Source: an uncultured Alphaproteobacteria bacterium
GTDB taxonomy: Bacteria > Pseudomonadota > Alphaproteobacteria > Methylaequorales > Methylaequoraceae
NCBI GenBank assembly: GCA_902537615.1
Contig: CACBBU010000005.1
Coordinates: 1-64,000, forward strand
Length of the DNA stretch: 64,000 nucleotides
Reading direction: 5' to 3'
The notes under the pieces were generated by a model. It had not been told where the DNA came from and did no database searches. It was given only the letters and a program-made list of their open reading frames with translations. The first letter of the stretch is position 1; each line of letters begins with the position of its first letter. This document shows, one piece after another, positions 52,549 through 62,309 of the stretch. Position numbers and translations under genes: made by a program.

Positions 52549-53383
52549 AAATTTTTTTTACAAATTTAAAGGGTTGTTAAAATTCTCAGAAAAAGAAAAT
52601 ATTAAAGAGGTTCTGGAGGATTTAATTGAAGAAGATGTTAACGGCTCAAATAATATTGATGCGGGTACTCGTAATATTTTTAAGAACGTTATCAATCTGA
52701 GTGATAAGTGCATTGAAGATATAATGATACCACGAGCAGATATAGATGCAGTTTCAGTTGATACGACTTACAACGAACTAGTTCTTTTTATTGATAAAAC
52801 AAAACATTCAAGAATACCTGTCTTTGACAGTAATTTAGATAAAATTTTGGGAATGATACACATTAGAGATTTATTTGAGAAAATTCATAATAGCAGTACC
52901 CAAAAAAAGAAATTAAAAATTTCAAAAAAAATAATAAGAAAAATTTTGTTTTCTTCACCAACCATGAAAATTTTGGACCTTCTCTTAAAAATGAGGTCGG
53001 AACAGATTCATATGTCAATAGTAGTAGATGAATTCGGAGGTACGAACGGTTTAGTAACGATTGAAGATTTAGTTGAAGAAATAGTTGGTGAAATAAAAGA
53101 TGAACACGACTCTGAAGAAGCTGAGGAAATTAAAAAGGTATCTAAAAGAAACTTTGAGCTCCCAGCTAGGGTATCATTAGAAGAGTTTGAAAAAGAAATT
53201 GGCGTGAAACTTAAAATTGAAAAAAAAGATGAGATTGATACGATTGGAGGATTTATTTTTTTCCTAATTGGCCGAATTCCTGGTAGAGGTGAAGTTATTA
53301 GCTATAATAAAGTACTAGAATTTACAATAATAGAAGCAGATACCAGACGTATAAAAAAGATTTTAGTTACTTTAAAAAAATGA
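52541..53383 (+). CDS. CorC/HlyC-family CBS-domain protein
   Basis: A 280-residue cytoplasmic protein with two CBS domains (about residues 60-190: IMIPRADIDAVSVDTTYNEL and MRSEQIHMSIVVDEFGGTNGLVTIEDLVEEIVGEI, the family signature) and a CorC/HlyC transporter-associated domain at the C-terminus. Members assist Mg2+/Co2+ efflux or membrane integrity. It overlaps ybeY (8 bases) and lnt (4 bases), the standard ybeY-corC-lnt order. Confidence 0.9.
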   Translation: MIRNFFYKFKGLLKFSEKENIKEVLEDLIEEDVNGSNNIDAGTRNIFKNVINLSDKCIEDIMIPRADIDAVSVDTTYNELVLFIDKTKHSRIPVFDSNLDKILGMIHIRDLFEKIHNSSTQKKKLKISKKIIRKILFSSPTMKILDLLLKMRSEQIHMSIVVDEFGGTNGLVTIEDLVEEIVGEIKDEHDSEEAEEIKKVSKRNFELPARVSLEEFEKEIGVKLKIEKKDEIDTIGGFIFFLIGRIPGRGEVISYNKVLEFTIIEADTRRIKKILVTLKK

Positions 53384-54900
53384 TTAAAACCCCATTATGG
53401 ATTTTCATAACTCTTGGAATTTTTCTTGGAGTTTCCCAATCCTTCTTTTTTCTAACACCAATTGTAATAATTACATATTTTTTATTTATTAAAAAAATTC
53501 TTCTAAAAGATAATCTTAAAGATTCTTTTTTTGCAGGATGGAGCTTTGGTATCGGTTTTTATATTGGTTCAATGCACTGGATAATTTCTCCTTTTTTAAT
53601 ATACGAAAAACATCTTTTTTTATCTCCTGTTTCAATTCTTTTCCCTTTATTGATGGGGTTATTTTTCTCTATTCCATCTGTTTTAATAACAATTCTAAAA
53701 AACTTTGTTTTTTTTCATAAATTGTCTCTTATTTCAAAAGCCTTTATGATAGCAACTTTTTTTTTTATTTCAGAGATTATTAAATCACAAATATTTGGAG
53801 GTTTACCATTAAATCTAACAGGACATTTGTGGGCATTCAATCACGAATTTATTCAAGTTTCTAAATTTATAGGGGTCATGGGACTGAGTTTTTTTACCCT
53901 CTTATGGATAAGTAGTATATCAATTTTTTTAATTGAAAAAAAATTCTCACATAGCCTTTTAACCTTTATTTTTTTCCCTTTATTTTTATTAAGCTTTAAT
54001 TTTTTTTCAAATTTTCAAAAATCTAAAGCTGTAAACAACCAAATAAGTTTTAGAGTAATTCAACCTAATATTCCTCAAATTGAAAAGTGGAATAAGTTAT
54101 ATTTTGAGAAGAATATTAATAAATTGTTAGAATTGACAAATAAAGAAAATCTTGAAGAAAAGGACAAGATTGTGGTTTGGCCGGAGGTAGCTCTGACCTA
54201 TTTTTTAACAGAAGAATCAGATGTTATAGAATATATAAAAAAAAATATTCCTAAAAATATAACGCTTATAACAGGTGGGTTAAGAAGGGAATTTAACAAT
54301 AAAAATTTCAAGATTTATAATTCTTTATATCTAATAAATAATGAGAATTTTGATTTTTACGATAAAAAAAAATTAGTACCATTCGGAGAGTTTGTTCCAT
54401 TAAGAGGAATCTTAAAATCTTTTAAGCTTGCGCCAGGTACTTCAGATTTTAGTGAAGGAGATAAGGTGAATCAAATGAGAATCAAATTAGAAAATAAAGA
54501 ATTTTTTTTTGAACCTTCTATTTGCTATGAAGCAATCTTTCAAACATTTTCAAAAAATAAATCATCAGTGTTTGTAAATATAACTAATGATGCTTGGTTT
54601 GGTAAAACTATTGGTCCTAGACAACACTTAGCATCACAGATTTTTAGATCAGTGGAAAAGTCTGTATTTTTTTTAAGATCAGCTAATTCTGGTATTTCAG
54701 TAATTGTCAATAATAAAGGGAAAATCTTAAAAAAAATTAGCCTCAATTCTGTGGGATACATTGAGATGAAAACTCAACTTTCGTCAGAGGAAACTTTTTT
54801 TGAACGTCATGGAAATATTACAGTTTTTTTTACAATTATTTTCTTAGGTTTATTATTTTACTTGATTGAATTTATAATTTCTTTAAAAAGATATAGATAA
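53380..54900 (+). CDS. lnt: apolipoprotein N-acyltransferase
   Basis: A 506-residue membrane enzyme that adds the third acyl chain to lipoproteins. The N-terminal half has about six or seven membrane segments. The C-terminal nitrilase-like domain carries the Glu-Lys-Cys triad in VVWPEVALTYFL, YDKKKLVPFGEFVPLR and PSICYEAIF, and NDAWFGKTIGPRQHL is the family signature. A last membrane segment closes the protein (about 475-497). Confidence 0.95.
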   Translation: MIKTPLWIFITLGIFLGVSQSFFFLTPIVIITYFLFIKKILLKDNLKDSFFAGWSFGIGFYIGSMHWIISPFLIYEKHLFLSPVSILFPLLMGLFFSIPSVLITILKNFVFFHKLSLISKAFMIATFFFISEIIKSQIFGGLPLNLTGHLWAFNHEFIQVSKFIGVMGLSFFTLLWISSISIFLIEKKFSHSLLTFIFFPLFLLSFNFFSNFQKSKAVNNQISFRVIQPNIPQIEKWNKLYFEKNINKLLELTNKENLEEKDKIVVWPEVALTYFLTEESDVIEYIKKNIPKNITLITGGLRREFNNKNFKIYNSLYLINNENFDFYDKKKLVPFGEFVPLRGILKSFKLAPGTSDFSEGDKVNQMRIKLENKEFFFEPSICYEAIFQTFSKNKSSVFVNITNDAWFGKTIGPRQHLASQIFRSVEKSVFFLRSANSGISVIVNNKGKILKKISLNSVGYIEMKTQLSSEETFFERHGNITVFFTIIFLGLLFYLIEFIISLKRYR

Positions 54901-54911
54901 CTTCTAAATAA

Positions 54912-56096
54912 ATGAAAAATATCCAAGAAGATTTTGAATTTACAAGCGAGTCCGTTTCAGAGGGACATCCAGATAAAGTCTGTGATCAGATATCCGACAC
55001 CATTCTTGATCTGTTTATGGAAAAAGACAGTAACTCAAGAGTAGCATGTGAAACGCTAGCAACTACCAATAGGATAGTTCTAGCCGGAGAAATAAATCTA
55101 AAAAAAAAAAAAGATGAGATTAGTGAAAGCTTAATTGATGAGGTTGTTAGAAAAAAAGTTAAGGAGATTGGATATGAACAAAATGGCTTCCATTGGAAAA
55201 ATTTAAGAATAGAAAATTTGCTTCATGACCAATCAACAGATATCTCACAAGGAGTTGATAAAGATGAGTCAAATGAATTTTATGGTGCTGGTGATCAAGG
55301 TATTATGTTTGGTTATGCATGTGATGAGACAGAAAGCTTTATGCCTGCGCCGATAGATTATAGCCATAAGATATTAAAAACGCTTGCTAATTATCGACAT
55401 AATAACGATTCTTTTTTTGGTCCTGACTCTAAAAGTCAAGTCAGTGTAGTTTACAAAAACAATAGACCAAAAAATATAAGCTCTATTATTGTGTCTAGCC
55501 AACATTCAGAGTCTGCTAACAATGACGAAATAAGAAAAAAAATTTTAGAGATTATTGAAGAAGCTATGCCAAATGTCGTGCTGCCTGCAGAGAAAAAAAT
55601 TTTAATAAATCCAACTGGAAGATTTGTAATTGGTGGTCCTGACGGCGATGCTGGATTGACTGGAAGAAAAATTATAGTTGATACATATGGTGGTGCCGCA
55701 CCACATGGTGGAGGAGCATTTTCGGGGAAGGATTATACAAAGGTTGATAGATCAGCAGCATACATGGCAAGATATTTAGCAAAAAATATTGTAGCAAGTG
55801 GAGTTTCTAGCAAATGTTTAATTCAACTCTCATATGCCATAGGTGTTTCAGAACCGATTTCAATTTTTGTTCAAATTGATGAGGAAAAAAGTATAAAAGT
55901 TCAAGAGTTAATTGATATCATAAAAAATAACTTTGATTTGTCGCCTTTTGGTATTAAGTCATTTTTAAAACTTGATAAACCAATCTTTGCAGAGACTGCT
56001 TCATATGGTCATTTTGGAAGGAAATATGATGAATCCAAAGGAACTTTCACATGGGAATCACTCTCTAGCGTAGATTTATTTAGAAAAAATTTTTAA
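54912..56096 (+). CDS. metK: S-adenosylmethionine synthetase
   Basis: A 394-residue MAT enzyme that makes SAM from methionine and ATP. The signatures SESVSEGHPDKVCDQISD near residue 13, GAGDQGIMFGYACDET near residue 116 and GGGAFSGKDYTKVDRSAAYMAR are intact. It supplies SAM for neighbours such as miaB and trmB. The stop overlaps the start of trmB by 1 base. Confidence 0.97.
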   Translation: MKNIQEDFEFTSESVSEGHPDKVCDQISDTILDLFMEKDSNSRVACETLATTNRIVLAGEINLKKKKDEISESLIDEVVRKKVKEIGYEQNGFHWKNLRIENLLHDQSTDISQGVDKDESNEFYGAGDQGIMFGYACDETESFMPAPIDYSHKILKTLANYRHNNDSFFGPDSKSQVSVVYKNNRPKNISSIIVSSQHSESANNDEIRKKILEIIEEAMPNVVLPAEKKILINPTGRFVIGGPDGDAGLTGRKIIVDTYGGAAPHGGGAFSGKDYTKVDRSAAYMARYLAKNIVASGVSSKCLIQLSYAIGVSEPISIFVQIDEEKSIKVQELIDIIKNNFDLSPFGIKSFLKLDKPIFAETASYGHFGRKYDESKGTFTWESLSSVDLFRKNF

Positions 56097-56758
56097 TGCT
56101 TAATTTCTACGGAAGAAGGCATCCTAGGAACATAAAGAACAATAAACTTAAAAACTTAGATGACTCTAATTTTTTTCTTGATAAAAAAAATATAAAAAAA
56201 TTCAACTCTACAATAAAAAAGTTTAAGAATTTTAATTTAGAGATTGGGTTTGGTAGGGGAGAAAATATTTTTGCTCAATCTTTAAAAAATACTAATGATT
56301 TATTCCTGGGTTGTGACCCGTATCTTAGTGGTTCTTTTTACTTATCAAAAAATATAAAAGCTAGTGGGTTAAAAAATCTTTTTTTTACAACCCTAGATTT
56401 TTTAGAACTATTTAAATTTTTAAAGGGTATTACCTTTAAAAGAATAATTATCATGTTCCCTGACCCGTGGCCAAAGATAAGGCATAAAAAAAGAAGATTG
56501 ATTAACTCTAATTTTGTTAATCTTTTGGATTTAATAACTTTTGAAAAAACCAAAATAGTAGTTGTAACTGACCATGAGGACTATTTAAATCAAATACTTT
56601 ACGAGTTTTATAAAAGTAAATTCTTTGAACTTTCAACTGAGATTGTTAACTATGAGGTTGGAGTTTCTTTTGATATTGCTTTTACTAAATATTACAAGAA
56701 AGCAAAAAAAAGTAACAAAAAAGTATATTTTCTGCTTTTCGAAAAAAAAAAATCTTAA
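56096..56758 (+). CDS. trmB: tRNA (guanine-N7-)-methyltransferase
   Basis: A 220-residue TrmB: SAM-binding NLEIGFGRGENI near residue 48, IIIMFPDPWPKIRHKKRRLINSNF near residue 119 (the PDPWxKxxHxKRR hallmark) and VVTDHEDYLNQI. It methylates G46 of tRNAs. It directly follows metK. The usual next gene in this order, rimP, is absent: only 87 non-coding bases separate trmB from nusA. Confidence 0.93.
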   Translation: MLNFYGRRHPRNIKNNKLKNLDDSNFFLDKKNIKKFNSTIKKFKNFNLEIGFGRGENIFAQSLKNTNDLFLGCDPYLSGSFYLSKNIKASGLKNLFFTTLDFLELFKFLKGITFKRIIIMFPDPWPKIRHKKRRLINSNFVNLLDLITFEKTKIVVVTDHEDYLNQILYEFYKSKFFELSTEIVNYEVGVSFDIAFTKYYKKAKKSNKKVYFLLFEKKKS

Positions 56759-56845
56759 AAAATTTTTTTAAAATCATTTAAGTTTCTTTAAAGTATTGGT
56801 ATGAATTAACCTTAAATATTTGAAATAGTCCGAATTATTTAAATA

Positions 56846-58378
56846 ATGGAAGAAAAATTGGAAAAAAATGAAACAATAATAGGCAAAAACCTTGAGATTC
56901 TTGATGTTGCTAAAACCATTGCGAAAGAGAAGGGAATTAGCGCGGAAGAAGTATTAGAAGCTATGGAGGTTGCAATAGCAAAAGCTGGAAGAACAAAGTA
57001 TGGTTATGAATTAGATATTAGAGCACAAATAGACAAAGATTCAGGCTATATAGGTTTATTCAGATACAGAGAAATAGTTGAAAGTATAGAAGGTTTAGAA
57101 ACCGAAGAAAATAATAACAAAATACTGCTAACTGATTTGCCTAAAGAAAAAAAAACAATGAAGATTGGAGAGTTTTTCGTTGAAGAACTCCCTCCTTTAG
57201 ATTTTGGGCGCATTGCTGTTCAAACTGCAAAACACGTGATTTTTCAAAAAGTTAAAGAGGCTGAGCGTGTTGTTCAATTCAATGAATTTAAAGATAAAGT
57301 TGGCGAAATAGTTAATGGGATAGTTAAAAGAGTTGAATTTGGAAATTTGATTGTTGATTTAGGTAAAGGAGAAGCTATCTTAAAAAAAGATGAGCTTCTA
57401 AATAGAGAAATTTTTAGGCGTTCTGATAGAATAAGAGCTTACATTACCGAAGTTAAATTTGATCTTAAAGGTCCCCAAATTTTTTTATCAAGAGCACATA
57501 ATAATTTTCTCGTAAAGCTTTTTGAGCAAGAAGTTCCAGAAATTTATGACGGAATAATTGAAGTTAAATCCGTAGCTCGCGATCCTGGAAGTAGAGCAAA
57601 AATTGCTGTTTTTACAAAAGAAAAAAGTATTGACCCGGTCGGAGCGTGTGTTGGTATGAGGGGTAGTAGAGTTCAAGCAGTTGTTAATGAATTACAGGGT
57701 GAAAAAATTGACATAGTTTTATGGTCCGAGGACATTGCAACTTTTATTGTTAATGCACTGGGGCCTGCGGAAGTAGAAAAAGTTGTAATAGAAGAGGATT
57801 TGAAAAAAATTGATGTGATAGTTCCTGATGAACAACTCAGCCTTGCGATTGGAAGAAAAGGCCAAAACGTTCGTTTAGCCAGTTCTTTGTCAGGATGGAG
57901 CATTGATATTCTTACAACCTCTCAAGAGTCAGAAAAAAGAAGTGAGGAGTTTAAAACTTTATCTCAAGGTTTTATTGATAACTTAGACGTTGACGAAGTG
58001 ATTGCACACCTTCTGGTGACTGAGGGTTTCTCTTCAATTGATGAGGTGGCAATGGTGTCAACTGATGAACTGGCGTCTATAGAGGGTTTTGACCAAGAAC
58101 TAGCTAAAGAACTTATAAATAGAGCTAACAACTTTATAGAAAAAGTTAAAAAAGAAAATTTAGAAGCATTGAAATCCTCGGGAGTTGAGGACTATTTACT
58201 AAATCATAACTTACTAACTACCGATCAACTATTAAAATTAAGAGAAAATGATATTATTACAAGAGATCAACTTGCTGACTTATCAAGCGACGAATTGATT
58301 GATATATTAACTGACCTAGAGGGTGACAAGGCAGACAAGATAATTTTAGAATCAAGGGAACACTGGTTTAAAGATTAA
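56846..58378 (+). CDS. nusA: transcription termination/antitermination factor NusA
   Basis: A 510-residue NusA: an N-terminal RNA-polymerase-binding domain (about 10-130, ending LPPLDFGRIAVQTAKHVI), an S1 domain (IVNGIVKRVEFGNLIVDL), two KH domains (DPVGACVGMRGSRVQAVVNE and SLAIGRKGQNVRLAS) and two C-terminal helix-hairpin repeats (from about residue 375). It heads the nusA-infB-rbfA-truB-rpsO-pnp operon. The gap upstream (56759-56845) is AT-rich and holds nothing I recognise except probable promoter sequence. Confidence 0.96.
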   Translation: MEEKLEKNETIIGKNLEILDVAKTIAKEKGISAEEVLEAMEVAIAKAGRTKYGYELDIRAQIDKDSGYIGLFRYREIVESIEGLETEENNNKILLTDLPKEKKTMKIGEFFVEELPPLDFGRIAVQTAKHVIFQKVKEAERVVQFNEFKDKVGEIVNGIVKRVEFGNLIVDLGKGEAILKKDELLNREIFRRSDRIRAYITEVKFDLKGPQIFLSRAHNNFLVKLFEQEVPEIYDGIIEVKSVARDPGSRAKIAVFTKEKSIDPVGACVGMRGSRVQAVVNELQGEKIDIVLWSEDIATFIVNALGPAEVEKVVIEEDLKKIDVIVPDEQLSLAIGRKGQNVRLASSLSGWSIDILTTSQESEKRSEEFKTLSQGFIDNLDVDEVIAHLLVTEGFSSIDEVAMVSTDELASIEGFDQELAKELINRANNFIEKVKKENLEALKSSGVEDYLLNHNLLTTDQLLKLRENDIITRDQLADLSSDELIDILTDLEGDKADKIILESREHWFKD

Positions 58379-58379
58379 A

Positions 58380-60746
58380 ATGGAAGAGAATAAAGATAAA
58401 AAAACAGAAAATACAGGTAAACTTCAACTTAAGAAAACATTTAATGTTGGACAAATTAAACAAAGTTTTTCTCACGGGCGAACTCGGTCTGTTTCTGTTG
58501 AAGTAAAAAAAAAAAGAGTTCTCCGAGGCTTAGATGAAAATAATGAATTAACAAAAAAGGTGTTTAAAGAAGATAATGATTTGGAAAAAATCAGCAAAAA
58601 TGAAAAATTAGATTATCAAAAAGATCAAAAAAAAAATGATCATAAGTTCAAGAGAGCAGCTACTGAAAAGCCAAATTTGGATAAGCAAAAAGAAAAACTT
58701 GATCAATCTGATAAAAAAAATTTAAAAAAATTTTCTGGTAATCAAAGTGATAGACCTAATTTTTCAAATCCTCAAAATGAAAAAGAAGAAAAGTTTAAGT
58801 CCCAAAAGTTTGCTAAAGTTCCAAAAAGTTTTGAAAATAGAAGACAAGGAAAACTTACAATTTCTCAGGCTCTGAATGAAGAGAACGAGAAAGTACGGTC
58901 TCTTGCAGCCGTAAGGCGCGCAAGAGAAAAAGCAAAACTGAGGAATCTTAATAATTTAGAAAACAAAGATGCCTTAGAAAGCAAAGAAAGAAAGAAAAAA
59001 GAAATAATAATTCCTGACTTGATAGGTGTTGGTGAGTTAGCGTCAAGAATGGCTGAGAAGTCATCAACTCTTATAAAAATGCTTATGAAGTTGGGTGTAA
59101 TGAGCACAATTAACGAGACAATTGATGGTGATACAGCAGAACTTCTGGTTATTGAGCTAGGCCACACCCCAAAGAGAGTAAGTGAATCTGACGTTGAGTT
59201 GGGGCTGGGTGGAAAAGAAGATACGGACAAAGATCTTGTATCTAGACCTCCAGTAGTTACTATAATGGGTCATGTTGACCACGGTAAAACATCAATACTA
59301 GATGCAATTAGAGAGAAAAAAGTAGCATCAACAGAGGCAGGAGGAATTACTCAACACATAGGCTCTTACATAGTTGAGAGTAGAAAAAAAAAAATTACTT
59401 TCATTGATACACCTGGTCACGCGGCATTCAGTCAAATGCGAGCTAGAGGGTCAAATATAACCGATATAATAATATTAGTAGTTGCAGCTGATGATAGTGT
59501 TAATGAGCAAACAGTTGAAGCAATAAGTCATGCAAAAGCTTCAAAGTGTCCCATAATTGTTGCAATAAATAAAATTGATCTTGAAACATCAAATCCCCAA
59601 AAAGTTGAGAATGATTTGATGAAACACGAAATCATAAGTGAAAAAATGGGTGGAGAAAACGTTTTTATAAATGTATCTGCAAAAACGAAAGAGGGATTAG
59701 ACGAACTTTTAGATGCCATACAACTGCAGGCAGAAATCATGGAGTTAAAAGCAAATCCAAATAGGTCAGCCGAAGGATCGGTTATTGAATCCAAAATTGA
59801 AAAAGGAAAGGGTACGGTTGTTTCTATTTTAATAGAAAAAGGAACACTAACTGTAGGAGATGTTGTTGTTGTGGGAAAGGAATGGGGAAAAGTAAGAGCT
59901 TTGTATGATGATGAAGGAAAACGATTACAAATGGCTTTACCAAGTTATCCTGTTGAAGTAGTCGGTTTGTCAGGTGCACCTGAATCTGGAGAAAAACTTG
60001 TTGTTGTTGAGAGTGAAGCAAGAGCAAGAGAAGTTACTCAATATAGATCAAGAATGAAAAGAATTGAAGAAAATTCAACTGTTAAAAGAGTATCAATTGA
60101 TCAAATGCTTCAAGATAGCTCAGGAGAGCAGAAGGTTCTTATTTCAGTAATTATAAAAACAGATGTTCATGGATCTAAAGAAGCAATTGAACAAAGTTTA
60201 AAAAAAATGAATTCTGAAAAAGTTGAAATAAAAATAATACACTCTGGTGTTGGTGAAATTAACGAATCAGATGTTACCTTAGCTACGGCATCTGAAGCGA
60301 GAATTTTTGGTTTTAATGTCAAAGCAAATGTTCAGGCAAAAAGTTTGTCTAAAAGAGAGAAAATATCTATTAGATACTTCAGTATTATTTATGAAGTCAT
60401 TGATGAAGCTCAAAAAATAATTGAAGGAATGTTTGAGGAAGACTTTAAAGAGGAACTAGTTGGCAAGGGAACAATAAAAAAAGTGTTTGAGATGTCTGAT
60501 TCTTCCAAAGTTGCAGGATGTTCAATAGATGAAGGAAAAGTAACAGCAAAATCTTTTGTTAAAATTTTTAGAGAAGAAAAGTTAGTTAGCGAGGTTGATA
60601 TTGAAAGTTTGAGAAGAGAAAAGAACCAAGTCAAGGAAGTTTTATCAGGTTTAGAGTGTGGAATAGCACTTTATAAATTTAATGAAATTCAAGAAAACGA
60701 TAAATTACAATTTTACCTAAGAGTTAATAATGATAAGGCAAAATGA
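58380..60746 (+). CDS. infB: translation initiation factor IF-2
   Basis: A 788-residue IF-2. A basic, low-complexity N-terminal region (about 1-190) precedes the IF2_N domain. The GTPase domain has VTIMGHVDHGKTSILDAIR near residue 295, DTPGHAAFSQMRARG and INKID; the beta-barrel and C-terminal fMet-tRNA-binding domains follow. It starts 1 base after nusA, where many Alphaproteobacteria carry ylxR (DUF448); that gene is missing. Confidence 0.97.
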   Translation: MEENKDKKTENTGKLQLKKTFNVGQIKQSFSHGRTRSVSVEVKKKRVLRGLDENNELTKKVFKEDNDLEKISKNEKLDYQKDQKKNDHKFKRAATEKPNLDKQKEKLDQSDKKNLKKFSGNQSDRPNFSNPQNEKEEKFKSQKFAKVPKSFENRRQGKLTISQALNEENEKVRSLAAVRRAREKAKLRNLNNLENKDALESKERKKKEIIIPDLIGVGELASRMAEKSSTLIKMLMKLGVMSTINETIDGDTAELLVIELGHTPKRVSESDVELGLGGKEDTDKDLVSRPPVVTIMGHVDHGKTSILDAIREKKVASTEAGGITQHIGSYIVESRKKKITFIDTPGHAAFSQMRARGSNITDIIILVVAADDSVNEQTVEAISHAKASKCPIIVAINKIDLETSNPQKVENDLMKHEIISEKMGGENVFINVSAKTKEGLDELLDAIQLQAEIMELKANPNRSAEGSVIESKIEKGKGTVVSILIEKGTLTVGDVVVVGKEWGKVRALYDDEGKRLQMALPSYPVEVVGLSGAPESGEKLVVVESEARAREVTQYRSRMKRIEENSTVKRVSIDQMLQDSSGEQKVLISVIIKTDVHGSKEAIEQSLKKMNSEKVEIKIIHSGVGEINESDVTLATASEARIFGFNVKANVQAKSLSKREKISIRYFSIIYEVIDEAQKIIEGMFEEDFKEELVGKGTIKKVFEMSDSSKVAGCSIDEGKVTAKSFVKIFREEKLVSEVDIESLRREKNQVKEVLSGLECGIALYKFNEIQENDKLQFYLRVNNDKAK

Positions 60747-61128
60747 TTTAAAACTATTTAAAGTTCCACGAAAAAACTCTAGGATTGAAAAATTAACTCA
60801 GCTAATTAAAAAAACTTTAGGTGAGATTTTCTTGAATCAAGATTTTAGAGATAGTGAAGGAAATAACCTGCTGATTTTTATTGATGAAGTAGTGCTTTCA
60901 AAAGATGGAAAAATTGCTACAGTTTTTTTGACCAACTTTTCTAAACAAAATAATTTAAGTGAAAATCAATCTCTAAGACTAATTGACGATAATTTGATAA
61001 AGGTAAAAAAAGAATTCTCAGAAAAAATTGTCTTACGATATACCCCTAAATTGAAATTTCGTTTTGATTATTTGAGAAAAAAATCTTTTGAAATTGATAA
61101 AATTATTGATGACTTATCAAGACCTTAG
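60730..61128 (+). CDS. rbfA: ribosome-binding factor A
   Basis: A 132-residue RbfA with the KH-like fold: RIEKLTQLIKKTLGEIFLNQ, then LLIFIDEVVLSKDGKIATVFLT and LRYTPKLKFRFDYLRKKSFEI, the family signature region. It is needed for 30S maturation and cold adaptation. Its ATG lies 17 bases inside infB, so translation is coupled. Confidence 0.92.
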   Translation: MIRQNDLKLFKVPRKNSRIEKLTQLIKKTLGEIFLNQDFRDSEGNNLLIFIDEVVLSKDGKIATVFLTNFSKQNNLSENQSLRLIDDNLIKVKKEFSEKIVLRYTPKLKFRFDYLRKKSFEIDKIIDDLSRP

Positions 61129-61137
61129 AATGTTGTT

Positions 61138-62037
61138 ATGAAAGAAAACAAATTTAACGGATGGATTTTTTTAGACAAGCCAGTAGGGATTTCCTCAAAT
61201 AAAGCTTTACAAAAAGTAAGAAAAATCTTTCATTACTGTAAAGCAGGTTATGTTGGTACACTAGATCCTCTTGCATCTGGGTTTCTTCCTATTGCGTTGG
61301 GAAAATCAACAAAAACAATAAAATATTTATCTGATATCAACAAAGAGTATGTTTTTGAAGTTACCTGGGGTACACGCACATCCACGGGTGATCTTGAAGG
61401 TGAAATAACGAAGATTAATAAAACATATCCTTCGCCAGAACAAATCAGAAGTACGGTTAAAAGTTTCATTGGAGATTATAATCAAGCTCCACATAAATTT
61501 TCATCAAAAAAAGTAAATGGAATGAAGGCTTATGAACTTGCCAGAAAAAAAATTAATGTTGATTTAAAAAAAGAAAAAAAGAAGATAATAGATCTTAAAA
61601 TCATTAATCAGGTTTCAAATTCTAAAACGTTATTTTATGTTAAATGTAGTGCTGGCACTTACATAAGAAGTTTAGCAGAGGATATGGCTAAGACTTTAAA
61701 CACATTTGGTGTAATATCGTCATTGAGACGTGTTGGATTTGGTAATTTGGATAAAAAACTTATTTCACTAGATTATTTGTTGAGTTTAGTGCATATTGAG
61801 TGTCTTTTGAGTATATTAAAACCTGTTGAAAAGGTTTTTAACGAATTTAACCAGATTCATTTGGATATGAATGAAGTTGCTCTTATATTAAATGGAAGGC
61901 CAATTGAAATGAGTAAAATTAATGATTTTTGTGGACAACTTACATTAGCCAAATTTAAAGATAAATTAGTTGCAGTGGGTTATTTAAAAAACGGTAATTT
62001 TTATCCAAAGAATTTGTTGAATAATTTTTTTGTTTGA
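61138..62037 (+). CDS. truB: tRNA pseudouridine(55) synthase
   Basis: A 299-residue TruB. The catalytic Asp lies in YVGTLDPLASGFLPIALGKSTK near residue 43, with GWIFLDKPVGISSNKAL at the start and CSAGTYIRSLAEDMA near residue 175. It makes pseudouridine-55 in tRNA T-loops. It lies 9 bases downstream of rbfA, and its TGA falls just before the ribosomal S15 gene. Confidence 0.95.
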   Translation: MKENKFNGWIFLDKPVGISSNKALQKVRKIFHYCKAGYVGTLDPLASGFLPIALGKSTKTIKYLSDINKEYVFEVTWGTRTSTGDLEGEITKINKTYPSPEQIRSTVKSFIGDYNQAPHKFSSKKVNGMKAYELARKKINVDLKKEKKKIIDLKIINQVSNSKTLFYVKCSAGTYIRSLAEDMAKTLNTFGVISSLRRVGFGNLDKKLISLDYLLSLVHIECLLSILKPVEKVFNEFNQIHLDMNEVALILNGRPIEMSKINDFCGQLTLAKFKDKLVAVGYLKNGNFYPKNLLNNFFV

Positions 62038-62051
62038 AAGGATTTAGGACT

Positions 62052-62291
62052 GTGGCAAAAAAAGATGAAATTACAAATAAAAACGTTGGTGGGAGTGAAT
62101 TTCAGATTACCTTGTTTACCAATAGAATTAAAAAATTAACTGAGCATCTTAAGCTTAACAAAAAAGATGAAAATACTAGAAGAGGTTTAATGAAATTAGT
62201 TGGGAAGCGAAAAAGACTTTTGAGCTATGTTAAAAGAAAAAGTAACGATAATTATGAGTCGCTTATTAAATCTCTGGGCTTAAGACGCTAA
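62052..62291 (+). CDS. rpsO: 30S ribosomal protein S15
   Basis: S15 of the small subunit: GGSEFQITLFTNRIKKLTEHL, NTRRGLMKLVGKRKRLLSYVKRK and the end LIKSLGLRR are all diagnostic. I choose the GTG at 62052 (79 residues) because AAAGGA at 62037-62042 stands 9 bases upstream; a TTG at 62034 inside truB would give 85. Either way the N-terminus is shorter than the usual 88-89 residues, lacking part of the first helix. Confidence 0.92.
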   Translation: MAKKDEITNKNVGGSEFQITLFTNRIKKLTEHLKLNKKDENTRRGLMKLVGKRKRLLSYVKRKSNDNYESLIKSLGLRR

Positions 62292-62309
62292 ATTACTGGA
62301 GATAATAAG

